DNA from: Clostridiales bacterium
GTDB taxonomy: Bacteria; Bacillota; Clostridia; Oscillospirales; Oscillospiraceae
Direction: 5' to 3'
NCBI GenBank assembly: GCA_029010715.1
Contig: JAQXKZ010000014.1
Span: forward strand, 24,851-88,850
Length of the DNA stretch: 64,000 bases
The translations under genes were made by a program, and so were the position numbers. The number at the start of each line of letters is the position of its first letter. Position 1 is the first letter of the stretch. This document shows, one piece after another, positions 42,961 to 51,221 of this stretch. The notes under the pieces are model-generated. The model saw only the letters and a program-made list of their open reading frames with translations. It did not search any database and was not told the DNA's origin.

Positions 42961-42989
42961 AATATACCATATATAGTTTGCATTTACAA
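42961..42989 (-). promoter_or_regulatory. Predicted promoter of the phn importer
   Basis: TTGTAA and TATATT on the minus strand are separated by 17 bases, about 105 bases before phnD. I see no convincing Pho box. Confidence 0.6.
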
Positions 42990-43016
42990 TAGGGAACACA
43001 GTATTTAATGATTCCG

Positions 43017-43751
43017 TTACGGATTTACCACCATGCTCTTTACTTTACCTACAGAAATCCAGCCGTTGACGACGGCGTGTATATCCGTTCCCTCCGGAGC
43101 GTCGCCGTCTCTGAGCTGCACGGCGTACGGCGTAAGCAGCGCCGGGCCGTCAGCCTGTACGGATTTGCTGTAATAGTTTTCAAACACGCACATCGGCGCC
43201 GGCGTCCGATCCCGCAGTATGCCTTTGAATTCCTCCAGCGGGCATCCCGGGAAGTTGACGTTCCATATCTCTCCGGGAGCAGGCGGAGCACTGATGAGCT
43301 CCTCCGTTATCTGCTCTATGTACTTATCCGTGACGTCGTAGCTGCCGTCGTGCTGAGTCGAGAAGGCTATGGCCGGTATGCCGTTCATCACGGCCTCCAT
43401 TGCCGCGCCGACGGTGCCGGAATATGCGATATCGTAGCCGGTATTGTAGCCGAAGTTGATGCCGGAGAAAACGAAGTCCGGCTTTACCGGCAGCAGCGAT
43501 TTCAGCGCAACCTTAACGCAGTCGGCCGGAGTGCCGCCGATGGCGTAGGCCCCGTTTACCGGCGCGGGGAAAGCCGGCTCCTCCAGGGTGAGCGTCCCGG
43601 ATATGGACAGCCTCTGGGACATACCGCTGCACTGGCTGGCCGGAGCGGCGACCCACACCTCTCCGAAGCGCGCGGCATTGCGCGCAAGACGTTCTATCCC
43701 GGGAGACAGTATACCGTCATCATTTACAACGAGTATCTTCAATCTTTTCAT
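43017..43751 (-). CDS. surE: 5'/3'-nucleotidase SurE
   Basis: A 244-residue SurE phosphatase with the metal motif ILVVNDDGILSPGI at the N-terminus, then APASQCSGMSQRLS and SGINFGYNTGYDIAYSGTVGAAMEA. It dephosphorylates nucleoside monophosphates. It lies between the BioY terminator and the phn promoter on the minus strand and is probably its own unit. The presence of another nucleotidase and a cytidine deaminase nearby suggests nucleotide salvage. Confidence 0.94.
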   Translation of the reverse strand: MKRLKILVVNDDGILSPGIERLARNAARFGEVWVAAPASQCSGMSQRLSISGTLTLEEPAFPAPVNGAYAIGGTPADCVKVALKSLLPVKPDFVFSGINFGYNTGYDIAYSGTVGAAMEAVMNGIPAIAFSTQHDGSYDVTDKYIEQITEELISAPPAPGEIWNVNFPGCPLEEFKGILRDRTPAPMCVFENYYSKSVQADGPALLTPYAVQLRDGDAPEGTDIHAVVNGWISVGKVKSMVVNP

Positions 43752-43825
43752 TCATTCTTTCCTTTTTGTTTATTTATCGGTTTTATCCTAGCACATATAA
43801 AAGTCTTTCACAATAGTAAAAGCAC

Positions 43826-43861
43826 ACAAAACGGCCCGTCCCGGCCGGCGCCGGAACGGGC
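43826..43861 (-). terminator. Terminator after bioY
   Basis: On the minus strand GCCCGTTCCGG pairs with CCGGGACGGGC (one G-U) and is followed by CGTTTTGTG. It ends the deaminase-bioY unit before surE. Confidence 0.7.
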
Positions 43862-43867
43862 ACAGTG

Positions 43868-44425
43868 TCATTTTTGCGTACTCTCCGCCGAGCCTTCCGC
43901 AGCCTTCGGAAAGACATATTTTTTTATTCTCCCGGAGAGATACAGAGCCAATGCGAGCTTTGCCGCATCCGGCACCATGTACGGGACGACGCAGGTCATA
44001 ACGGCCCCCGCTACGGAAACAGCCTTTCCCGCGGCGGAATACACTATGACGAACCATGCCGTCCCGAAGGCATAGCACAGGAGGTTGCCGGCGATAAGCA
44101 TGGGAAGCTTATGCATGTGCTTCTCAACCAGGCAGCACCACAGCCCGCATATCAGAAAGCCGGCGATATATCCGCCGGTCGGACCGAGCAGGACAGACAG
44201 CCCGCCCCGAAAGCCCGAGAAGACCGGCAGTCCGGCCGCGCCGAGCAATATGTATACAAGTATCGAAACCGTGCCGAGCCTTCCGCCGAGTATCAAAAGC
44301 GCACAGAAAACGCCGAAGGTCTGCATCGTAAACGGGACCGCCGCCGGTACGCTCAGCCACGAGCAGGCGGCGAGCAGCACCGCCATAAGCGCCGCGTAGG
44401 CCATGTCTTTTGTCTTTATCCTCAT
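43868..44425 (-). CDS. bioY: BioY-type biotin transporter S component
   Basis: A 185-residue membrane protein with about six hydrophobic segments. BioY features are PFTMQTFGVFCALLILGGRLG and YILLGAAGLPVFSGFRGGLSVLLGPTGGYIAGF. It captures biotin, working alone or with an ECF module. The ATG at 44425 lies one base after the deaminase stop (TAGC ATG), so the upstream in-frame codons are not used. No BirA operator is evident before the pair. Confidence 0.93.
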   Translation of the reverse strand: MRIKTKDMAYAALMAVLLAACSWLSVPAAVPFTMQTFGVFCALLILGGRLGTVSILVYILLGAAGLPVFSGFRGGLSVLLGPTGGYIAGFLICGLWCCLVEKHMHKLPMLIAGNLLCYAFGTAWFVIVYSAAGKAVSVAGAVMTCVVPYMVPDAAKLALALYLSGRIKKYVFPKAAEGSAESTQK

Positions 44426-44426
44426 G

Positions 44427-44864
44427 CTATTTGTCCCCTGTATCCTGCTCATACCTCTCGCCGCCCCACCAATCCGGCATAAGCCGGCCGAGCGTGACGG
44501 TCTCTCTCGTATCATAATCCACCATGATCTCCATATCGCGGTTCTCCGGTGACAGCTGCATCAGAAACTCCCTGCAAGCGCCGCAGGGCATGCCGCTGCC
44601 GCCGCCGCAAGGCGGACGGTCGCGGAACGAGATCATGCGCTTCACGACAGTTTCGCCGCTGTGCTTATACATGTCGAGTATTGCCACCCGCTCCGCACAC
44701 AGGTCCATGACCCCGCAGGCACTCTCTATGCAGAAGCCGGTGAATATTTCCCCGGATGCACTCTCAACGGCGCAGACCACATTTCGGGCATATACAAACG
44801 GCGTCAGCTCCTGCGGCGCATACTCCGCTTTCGCCCTCATATACAGCTTCTCCCAGATATCCAT
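44427..44864 (-). CDS. Cytidine deaminase family protein
   Basis: A 145-residue zinc deaminase with CAER (the zinc Cys and the catalytic Glu, about residues 56-59) and MPCGACREF (the second pair of zinc cysteines). It deaminates cytidine, deoxycytidine or a related base. It is the first gene of a short unit with bioY, and the ATG has ACGGAGGGCGG upstream. A blasticidin-S-deaminase-type activity is also possible in this subfamily. Confidence 0.9.
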   Translation of the reverse strand: MDIWEKLYMRAKAEYAPQELTPFVYARNVVCAVESASGEIFTGFCIESACGVMDLCAERVAILDMYKHSGETVVKRMISFRDRPPCGGGSGMPCGACREFLMQLSPENRDMEIMVDYDTRETVTLGRLMPDWWGGERYEQDTGDK

Positions 44865-44896
44865 TCCGCCCTCCGTACATCTGATATGCTGAGTAT

Positions 44897-44925
44897 ATTA
44901 TACCTGCTGCCGCCGGCTCTGGCAA
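44897..44925 (-). promoter_or_regulatory. Predicted promoter of the deaminase-bioY unit
   Basis: TTGCCA and TATAAT on the minus strand are separated by 17 bases, about 33 bases before the start. Confidence 0.72.
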
Positions 44926-44940
44926 CCGGTATAAGCAGCC

Positions 44941-44990
44941 AAAAATACCGGGGGCATGCCCATGATTCAGACAACGCTCCCGGTATTTTT
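44941..44990. terminator. Terminator downstream of copA
   Basis: AAAAATACCGGG and CCCGGTATTTTT form a 12-bp stem around a 26-base loop with A/T runs on both sides. It ends the copper operon and could also act on the other strand. Confidence 0.75.
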
Positions 44991-45014
44991 GTACAAATTT
45001 GCCTGTGCCCGCTC

Positions 45015-45224
45015 TTACCTTATCGCGGTCACGGTGTAGTCCCTGTCCTCGACGGCCTTTTTAAGGACCGCTTCGTCTACAGGGGCGCTCAGCGTCACCA
45101 CGGCCGTACCGGCCTCATGGCTGACCTTAGCCTCCGTGACCTCCGGTATTGCTTCGAGGACCTTCTTCACGGTCGCCTCGCAGTGACCGCACATCATGCC
45201 CCTGATTTCCATTGTCTTTTCCAT
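45015..45224 (-). CDS. copZ: Possible internally started CopZ copper chaperone
   Basis: An in-frame ATG at 45224, inside copA, is preceded by AAGGAGG eight bases upstream, an ideal ribosome site. It would give a free 69-residue CopZ (MEKTMEIRGMMCGHCEATV...), the normal length for a chaperone. The same residues are the C-terminal domain of the CopA fusion. Whether the free protein is made cannot be shown from sequence alone. The arrangement looks like an ancestral copA-copZ gene pair whose separating stop was lost. Confidence 0.6.
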   Translation of the reverse strand: MEKTMEIRGMMCGHCEATVKKVLEAIPEVTEAKVSHEAGTAVVTLSAPVDEAVLKKAVEDRDYTVTAIR

Positions 45225-47531
45225 TGTTTTTTCCTCCTTATATTCTTTAAGTCCGGTTTTTCTCTTATGGTCACGGCTCGCGTCACGCAGCCTGAAGAGA
45301 TTCAGACGCAGGGCGTTTGACACGACGCAGAAGCTCGACAGGCTCATGGCCGCCGCCGCGTACATCGGATTGAGCGTCAGTCCGAGCGGGATGAAAACTC
45401 CGGCCGCGAGCGGGATACCGACAGTGTTGTAGAAAAAGGCCCAGAAGAGATTCTCGCGGATATTCCGCAGCGTCGCCCGGCTGAGCCTTATGGCCGCCGG
45501 CACATCGCTGAGCCGGCTTTTCATCAGCACCACGTCCGCAGCGTCTATCGCTACATCCGCTCCCGCGCCGATCGCTATGCCTATATCCGCCCGCGTCAGC
45601 GCCGGAGCGTCATTTATGCCGTCGCCAGCCATGGCGACCTTTCCGCGTTCCCTGAGCCGGCGTATCTCCCGCTCCTTACCGTCGGGCAGGACGCCGGCAA
45701 TGACCTGATCGACGCCCGCCTGCGCGCCTATGGCCTTCGCGGTGCGCTCGTTGTCACCCGTTATCATAACAACGTGTATGCCCATGTCCTGCAGTTCGCG
45801 CACTGCCTGCGGGCTGTCCTCCTTGATGACGTCGGCCACGGCAATTATGCCGAGCAGCTTCCCGCCGGCCGCGAAGAACAGCGGAGTCTTTCCGGCCCCG
45901 GCAAGTTCCCCGGAGCTGCGCTTCATCCCGTCGGGGACTTCGGCCTTCCCGCCGATAAAAGCGAGACTGCCTCCGCAGAGCTCCATGCCGCCGGCCACCG
46001 CGGTCAGACCGTTGCCGGGCAGCGCCCTGAAATCGCTCACCTCGCCGGCAGTGAGCCCCTCCTCCTGCGCGCGCTGCAGTATTGCGCGCGCGAGCGGGTG
46101 CTCGCTCTTCTGCTCCAGCGCCAGAGCCATGCGCAGAAGCTCAGTCTCATCAACGCCCGCGGCAGGCAGGATATCCGTGACCTTCGGCTCGCCGGAAGTG
46201 ATGGTGCCGGTCTTGTCGAGAGCGACTATCTCTATTCGGCCGGTCTCCTCGAGCGAGGCGGCAGTTTTGAACAGTATGCCGTTCTTCGCGCCGAGGCCGC
46301 TGCCGACCATGATCGCCACGGGCGTGGCGAGGCCCAAAGCGCAGGGGCAGCTTATGACCAGCACGGATATACCCCGCGCGAGCGCAAAGCCAAAGCTCCT
46401 GCCGAGCAGCAGCCACACCGCGGTCGTTATCACGGCCACGGCGATGACCGCCGGCACAAACACTCCGGAGACCCTGTCGGCAACCTTGGCGATCGGCGCC
46501 TTCGTGGCCGCCGCGTCGCTGACCATCTGTATGATCCGGGAGAGCGTAGTGTCCTCTCCCACACGCGTGGCGCGGCATTTGAGAAAGCCCGACTGGTTTA
46601 CCGTCGCAGCGGAGACCGTGTCCCCCTCCGTCTTGTCGGCCGGTATGCTCTCCCCTGTCAGCGCCGCCTCGTTTACCGCGCTGGAGCCCTCGAGCACCAC
46701 GCCGTCGACCGGTATGCTCTCGCCGGGGCGCACAACAAACACATCGTCCTTCCGCACCTGCTCTATGGGCACAGCCGTTTCCACGCTGGCGCGTATGACA
46801 TTCGCAGTCTTCGGGGCCAGCTTCATCAGGCTCTTCAGAGCGTCCGTCGTCCGGCCCCTGGACCTCGCTTCAAGCATCTTGCCGACGGTTATAAGCGTCA
46901 GGATCATCGCCGCGGACTCGAAGTAAAAGTCCATCATGTACTTCATGACGGCTTCCGAATCGCCGCTCACCTGTGCGCCGGTCATGGCAAACAGCGCGTA
47001 GGTACTGTAAACAAAGGCCGCCGCAGCGCCGAGCGCGACCAGCGTGTCCATATTCGGTGCGCGGTGCCAGAGGCTTTTAAAACCGCTTACAAAAAACTTC
47101 TGGTTGATGACCATGATTATGCCTGCCAGCAGCAGCTGTGTCAGTCCCATCGCGACATGATTGTCGTTGTAGAAGGCCGGCAGCGGCCATCCCCACATCA
47201 TGTGGCCCATTGAGAAGTACATAAGCAGCGCAAGAAATCCCAGCGACCAGAGCAGCCGTCGCTTCAGCTTCGGAGTCTCATGGTCCTCCAGCTGTTTTTC
47301 CGCCTCCGACACGCTCTGCGCGGCCCTGTCCGCGCCCCTGAGCGCCGCGCCGTAGCCGGCCTCCTGTACCGCGGCGATAATTGCCTCGGGCGCGGCACTG
47401 CCGCCGACGCCCATGGAATTGGTCAGCAGGCTGACCGAGCATTCCGTGACGCCGGGCACTTTTGACACGGCTTTCTCAACGCGTGCGCTGCATGCCGCGC
47501 AGCTCATGCCCGTAACATTATACTGTTGCAT
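45015..47531 (-). CDS. copA: Copper-exporting P-type ATPase fused to a C-terminal CopZ chaperone
   Basis: The 838-residue protein is a P1B-type ATPase. It has an N-terminal HMA domain with GMSCAACSARV (CxxC near residue 10), eight membrane segments, CPCALGLATP in segment 6, the phosphorylated DKTGTIT, and GDGINDAPAL. The last 69 residues (770-838) form a complete second metal-binding domain with GMMCGHCEATV, the size of a free CopZ. Between them is a charged linker of about 20 residues. There is no stop codon, and the linker DNA carries a strong internal ribosome site. It exports Cu(I) from the cytoplasm. It follows csoR on the same strand and the start at 47531 has GGAAGGAGTGGATTT upstream. 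Confidence 0.95.
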   Translation of the reverse strand: MQQYNVTGMSCAACSARVEKAVSKVPGVTECSVSLLTNSMGVGGSAAPEAIIAAVQEAGYGAALRGADRAAQSVSEAEKQLEDHETPKLKRRLLWSLGFLALLMYFSMGHMMWGWPLPAFYNDNHVAMGLTQLLLAGIIMVINQKFFVSGFKSLWHRAPNMDTLVALGAAAAFVYSTYALFAMTGAQVSGDSEAVMKYMMDFYFESAAMILTLITVGKMLEARSRGRTTDALKSLMKLAPKTANVIRASVETAVPIEQVRKDDVFVVRPGESIPVDGVVLEGSSAVNEAALTGESIPADKTEGDTVSAATVNQSGFLKCRATRVGEDTTLSRIIQMVSDAAATKAPIAKVADRVSGVFVPAVIAVAVITTAVWLLLGRSFGFALARGISVLVISCPCALGLATPVAIMVGSGLGAKNGILFKTAASLEETGRIEIVALDKTGTITSGEPKVTDILPAAGVDETELLRMALALEQKSEHPLARAILQRAQEEGLTAGEVSDFRALPGNGLTAVAGGMELCGGSLAFIGGKAEVPDGMKRSSGELAGAGKTPLFFAAGGKLLGIIAVADVIKEDSPQAVRELQDMGIHVVMITGDNERTAKAIGAQAGVDQVIAGVLPDGKEREIRRLRERGKVAMAGDGINDAPALTRADIGIAIGAGADVAIDAADVVLMKSRLSDVPAAIRLSRATLRNIRENLFWAFFYNTVGIPLAAGVFIPLGLTLNPMYAAAAMSLSSFCVVSNALRLNLFRLRDASRDHKRKTGLKEYKEEKTMEKTMEIRGMMCGHCEATVKKVLEAIPEVTEAKVSHEAGTAVVTLSAPVDEAVLKKAVEDRDYTVTAIR

Positions 47532-47711
47532 AAATCCACTCCTTCCGGTGCCCCCTTCAGCTCATGGTACCGTCCCGGACAGGCGGTACCGGGGCAGGAT
47601 TACTCAGTTATTATTCCGTCCGCCGGCGCAGTCATACCGGAGGCGCCTGCCGCGGCGCCTTTTCAGGCGCTTACACATATCGGGCTTTTCCCTGCGATAA
47701 TATCCGGCACC

Positions 47712-48023
47712 TTATTTCATCAGCTTCTGCAGCGTGACGACAAGTTCGTCTATCACCTCGTCCCTGCCGTCGCGTATGTCATTGACGACGCAGGTACGGA
47801 TATGGTTTGCAAGCAGTTCCTTATTAAAAGCGTTGACCGCGGCGTTTACCGCCGCCGACTGCACGAGGATATCCGGACAGTACGCGCCGTTTTCAAGCAT
47901 GCCCTTGATGCCGCGTATCTGACCCTCGATACGGTTGAGCCGGTTCATGAGCTTTTTATACTCCTCCGGCGAGCGTTCCTTATGCCGTGCAACACAGCGG
48001 CAGCATTTTTTCCCGTCATCCAT
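47712..48023 (-). CDS. csoR: Copper-sensing repressor CsoR
   Basis: A 103-residue four-helix metalloregulator of the CsoR/DUF156 family. The Cu(I) triad is visible as Cys in YCPDIL and the His and Cys in NHIRTC. The N-terminal CCRC adds further cysteines not found in all members. CsoR represses copper export genes until it binds Cu(I). The ATG at 48023 has GAGGTG six bases upstream; a GTG three codons earlier overlaps this site. Two CsoR-type operators lie in its own promoter, and copA follows about 180 bases downstream, so it autoregulates a csoR-copA operon. I see only small GC hairpins in 47532-47711. Confidence 0.92.
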   Translation of the reverse strand: MDDGKKCCRCVARHKERSPEEYKKLMNRLNRIEGQIRGIKGMLENGAYCPDILVQSAAVNAAVNAFNKELLANHIRTCVVNDIRDGRDEVIDELVVTLQKLMK

Positions 48024-48043
48024 CTGCTTCACCTCATCATCAT

Positions 48044-48093
48044 ATACCCCCTCCGGGTATTTTAAATATATACCCCCTCCGGGTATTTGTCAA
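48044..48093 (-). promoter_or_regulatory. csoR promoter with tandem CsoR operators
   Basis: TTGACA (48088-48093) and TATATT (48065-48070) are 17 bases apart. The pseudo-palindrome ATACCCCCTCCGGGTAT occurs twice, at 48070-48086 (filling the spacer) and at 48044-48060 (covering the predicted transcription start), with centres 26 bases apart. This matches the GC-core CsoR box flanked by TAC/GTA. Binding would block polymerase at both sites. Confidence 0.88.
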
Positions 48094-48434
48094 GTATTTT
48101 TTTGTTTTACCGGCACAGGCAGCGGCAGGTATTCCAGGTTCTTTATTTGCGCAAAAGGAACTTTTATACCTGTAAATATAAAAACGCGCACGGCGAAGGC
48201 GGCCAATGACGGTACCGGGAACGCGCTGCCGGACTTTATGTCGGTAAAGCCTTTTCAGAGTGCCGGCCTCATCGCGGGGCGCTCGGCGCTGCGGCCGGCC
48301 GATTTGCCGGCGGTCATACAGCCGCGCGGCGGCTTTGTAATGGGCATCAGCAGGACGGCGACCCGGGCCGGCGTATGTACTGTGCCTCCTCAGGGCTCCG
48401 CGCCCGCTTCAAAATCGCTTCAGTCCGGACATAG
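48094..48434. other. Intergenic region without a recognised gene
   Basis: About 340 bases between the csoR promoter and the terminator of the DUF3798 operon. Reading frames here are short and have no family sequence or ribosome sites that I can support. Confidence 0.5.
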
Positions 48435-48472
48435 CGAAAAAAATCGAAGCTCATACGAGCTTCGATTTTTCG
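48435..48472 (-). terminator. Terminator of the DUF3798 transporter operon
   Basis: A stem of about 14-17 bp (AAAAATCGAAGCTC and complement, 4-base loop) is followed on the minus strand by a seven-T run. It follows the small anchored-protein gene. Confidence 0.88.
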
Positions 48473-48499
48473 GTAATTATATAAATAATTTTGTCGGAC

Positions 48500-49003
48500 T
48501 CAGCCGGCTGCGGCACTGTCTGGATCCGCGGATTCATCCATGCCGTCCATAGTCATGCCGAATTCGTCGGTGACGACTTCTTCATCCGCGGGGACTTCCT
48601 CCACGGTGGAGACAAACTCCGACATAATCGCCTCTTCAGGCAGGCCTGCCAGCAGTCCGGGCAGATTGTACACGATACCGTCCATGCTGTAAGGCAGCTT
48701 GAACGAATAGCTGAAGGTCTGTTCGCTGCCGCCCTTTTCCTGTGTCACGACAAGCTCCATGCTGAAGTTTGCGCCGATGCAGGTAGTCGCGCCGCGCTCC
48801 CTGTCATACAGCTTTGCAATGCGCTCGCCGCCGACATACACTTCCACCTTGTACGGCGTGTCGTAAGTCGTCCCGTTGTACTCAAGCTTCTTGTTGTCGA
48901 AATACACAGTATGGCCGCGGCCGAGGAAATACATCAGCACCGCGATAGCAGCAAGCACGAGAACCGTACATACTCTTATGAGGAGAGTCTTTGTCCTGTT
49001 CAT
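48500..49003 (-). CDS. Small membrane-anchored protein of the DUF3798 transporter operon (DUF6672-like)
   Basis: A 167-residue protein with an N-terminal membrane anchor (about residues 8-28) and an extracytoplasmic beta-rich domain that includes HTVYFDNKKLEYNGTTYDTPYKVEVYVGGERI. An acidic, Met-rich tail ends the protein. It is the last gene of the operon and overlaps the second permease as ATGA. I place it with DUF6672, a family found beside this transporter type; that name is from memory and should be confirmed. Its function is unknown; a possible role is assisting the binding protein or the permeases from outside. Confidence 0.72.
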   Translation of the reverse strand: MNRTKTLLIRVCTVLVLAAIAVLMYFLGRGHTVYFDNKKLEYNGTTYDTPYKVEVYVGGERIAKLYDRERGATTCIGANFSMELVVTQEKGGSEQTFSYSFKLPYSMDGIVYNLPGLLAGLPEEAIMSEFVSTVEEVPADEEVVTDEFGMTMDGMDESADPDSAAAG

Positions 49004-50139
49004 TTCTTCTCCTCCTCCAGCTGCTCACGTGCAAGCTGCTGCCCGAGGCGGCTCTTCTGCTTGCGTTTCTTTGTCTCATACATTATCAGCGCTACCGTGA
49101 TGACCGCGTATGACACAAACACGCGGAAATACTCGCCGATCATTGAGTCTCCCGTTATCTTGGCGCCGGCAGAGGGCGCGACGATAAACATCGTGTGGAA
49201 CAGGATGACGCCGAGGAACACATTGCCGATGGAGGCCCTGTCTACGGATGCGCCGCCGACGAGCAGAGCCGCGATGCAGAACATGCCTATCTGGGAGTGA
49301 GACGAATAGGTAGCGATGTTGCCCATATTCTGCAGGTAAATAATCATGCCGATGCCGGAGAACACGGTGGACATGACGATGGAGATTATCCTCGTGCGCT
49401 CGACCTTTATGCCGGCGTCACGTGCGACTTCCATATCCTGACCTACGGCCCTCATATCCTGACCGAGCTTGGTCTTTCTGAACCAGACTATGAACAGGCA
49501 GAACAGCGCGATGATTATAAAGGTGAGCACCGGGATCTTCACGCCGCCGATATTAACGGCGAGGAGGTTATCCACGCACTGACGCATGTTCAGCAGGCTG
49601 ACGGTGTTTCTGATACCGTAGCCGCGCGGGAGCTTGAGCGAAAAGTGCTTGATGGGGATCACAGGTCCCATCATGTACAGTACGATGAGCTGGTACACAC
49701 CGTTGATAAAGAAGCTGATGATATAGCTCGTTATCATCTCACGGCCCTTGGACATGTTCAGCAGCTTGCCGCAGAGCATTCCGAGGAGCACGGAGAACGG
49801 AATGGAGAGTATCATCGCGAGTACGACGCCCGGGATGCCCCAGACCTGCCAGTCGGCCACGAAGATCAGCGCGATCTCGCCGGCCATGGCGCCCAGCGTC
49901 ATACCGAAGTTCAGGCCCATACCAGCCATGATCGGGAAGAGCAGGCACAGTATGAGGAAGATGTTCCTGCCCATTCGTGTGACTATCTCGTTGACGAGGT
50001 AGCTGACCGAAAAACCGGATATAGGGATGCAGATAATGCAGATAAGCACGAACATGAGCGGCACGGAGTTGTTCTGAACGAAGCTCAGTACCTTTTTGCC
50101 GAAGGACACGGATTCTTTATTTGTATTCTTGTTGTTCAT
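49000..50139 (-). CDS. ABC permease 2 of the DUF3798 transporter
   Basis: A 379-residue permease of the BPD_transp_2 (RbsC-like) family with about nine to ten hydrophobic segments, including MRAVGQDMEVARDAGIKVERTRIISIVMSTVFSGIG and LLVGGASVDRASIGNVFLGV, hallmark regions of sugar/nucleoside-type permeases. It overlaps the first permease by four bases. Together they form a heterodimeric channel. Confidence 0.9.
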   Translation of the reverse strand: MNNKNTNKESVSFGKKVLSFVQNNSVPLMFVLICIICIPISGFSVSYLVNEIVTRMGRNIFLILCLLFPIMAGMGLNFGMTLGAMAGEIALIFVADWQVWGIPGVVLAMILSIPFSVLLGMLCGKLLNMSKGREMITSYIISFFINGVYQLIVLYMMGPVIPIKHFSLKLPRGYGIRNTVSLLNMRQCVDNLLAVNIGGVKIPVLTFIIIALFCLFIVWFRKTKLGQDMRAVGQDMEVARDAGIKVERTRIISIVMSTVFSGIGMIIYLQNMGNIATYSSHSQIGMFCIAALLVGGASVDRASIGNVFLGVILFHTMFIVAPSAGAKITGDSMIGEYFRVFVSYAVITVALIMYETKKRKQKSRLGQQLAREQLEEEKK

Positions 50140-51212
50140 TTCGAGCCCTCCGTCTTTCTCGTCAGAGCGTAAAGGATCATACCGTTGGAGATAATGATTC
50201 TTATGACCTCGCTCATATCCATGTGTATCATGGAGTTCATTACGGTCGGCGTCATGGTGACAATGCCCTGGAAGAGGAAGGTACCGATAATGACGTTGGC
50301 TATGGATGCCTTGTTGACGGACGCGCCGCCGATAAGTATGGCGGAGACCGCAGGCAGGGCCATGTAGAACGGGGCAGTGTATATCTGGATGAAGCCGAAG
50401 CCCTGCTCATACACAAGGATGCCGACAGCCGCGAGCCATGTGCTCATCACGACGGACAGCAGACGCATCTTGTTTACGTTGACGCCGGCAGCCTTCGCAA
50501 AGGTCGGGTTGGAGCCGACGGCAGTCATCGCGGTACCGGTCTTGGTGTGCAGGAACGCCCACATCAGGAAGGCAAGCAGCGCGAAGAACAGCAGCGTGCC
50601 GGTCGGAATGCTGAGGTTGCCGATGTTGATCTGCAGGAAATTCGCCAGTACCTTGTCGTAGAAGCCTTCAAGGGATATCGTGGTTCTCAGGCCCTTGCCG
50701 GAGAAGCCCCAGACCATCGTCGGGCTCTTGTACGGCAGCAGCAGCCACATCATGCACATAAAGGAAACCGATGAGAAGCCGACATAGGTGGCTATCATCA
50801 TTTCGCCGCCCTTGATCTTGTTGAGCAGCCAGCCGTAGCCGGCGCCGAGTATCAGCGCAAACGGAGTGGCAATAACTATGGCCATGACAAAGCTCACCGG
50901 TCCGGTAAATCCGAACTCAATGGAAAGCGTCGCGCCGAGCAGACCGGAAATAATGCCCAGAGGCAGACCGAAGTTCAGACCGCAGCCGGAATGGATCATC
51001 GGGACCATGGCAAGCACCAGCACCGCGTTCCAGCTGAAACGGTTGACCGTATTGGTTATCTGGGTTGCAAAATCGGCGCCTACAAAAGGGGCGGCGATGA
51101 AGAGGAGCAGCAGGAAGCAGGCGATTATAAGTCTCGGCAGGCCGAAGGAGTTGACCGCAGCTTTTACCCTGTCCATAAATGTGGCGTTTTCGCCGGATAA
51201 CTGTCTGTTCAT
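50136..51212 (-). CDS. ABC permease 1 of the DUF3798 transporter
   Basis: A 358-residue BPD_transp_2 permease with the same layout as its partner, including MTAVGSNPTFAKAAGVNVNKMRLLSVVMSTWLAAVG and AILIGGASVNKASIANVIIGTF. It is 9 bases after the ATPase gene and overlaps the second permease as ATGA. The paralogous pair indicates an old duplication. Confidence 0.9.
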   Translation of the reverse strand: MNRQLSGENATFMDRVKAAVNSFGLPRLIIACFLLLLFIAAPFVGADFATQITNTVNRFSWNAVLVLAMVPMIHSGCGLNFGLPLGIISGLLGATLSIEFGFTGPVSFVMAIVIATPFALILGAGYGWLLNKIKGGEMMIATYVGFSSVSFMCMMWLLLPYKSPTMVWGFSGKGLRTTISLEGFYDKVLANFLQINIGNLSIPTGTLLFFALLAFLMWAFLHTKTGTAMTAVGSNPTFAKAAGVNVNKMRLLSVVMSTWLAAVGILVYEQGFGFIQIYTAPFYMALPAVSAILIGGASVNKASIANVIIGTFLFQGIVTMTPTVMNSMIHMDMSEVIRIIISNGMILYALTRKTEGSK

Positions 51213-51221
51213 CCTTCCACC

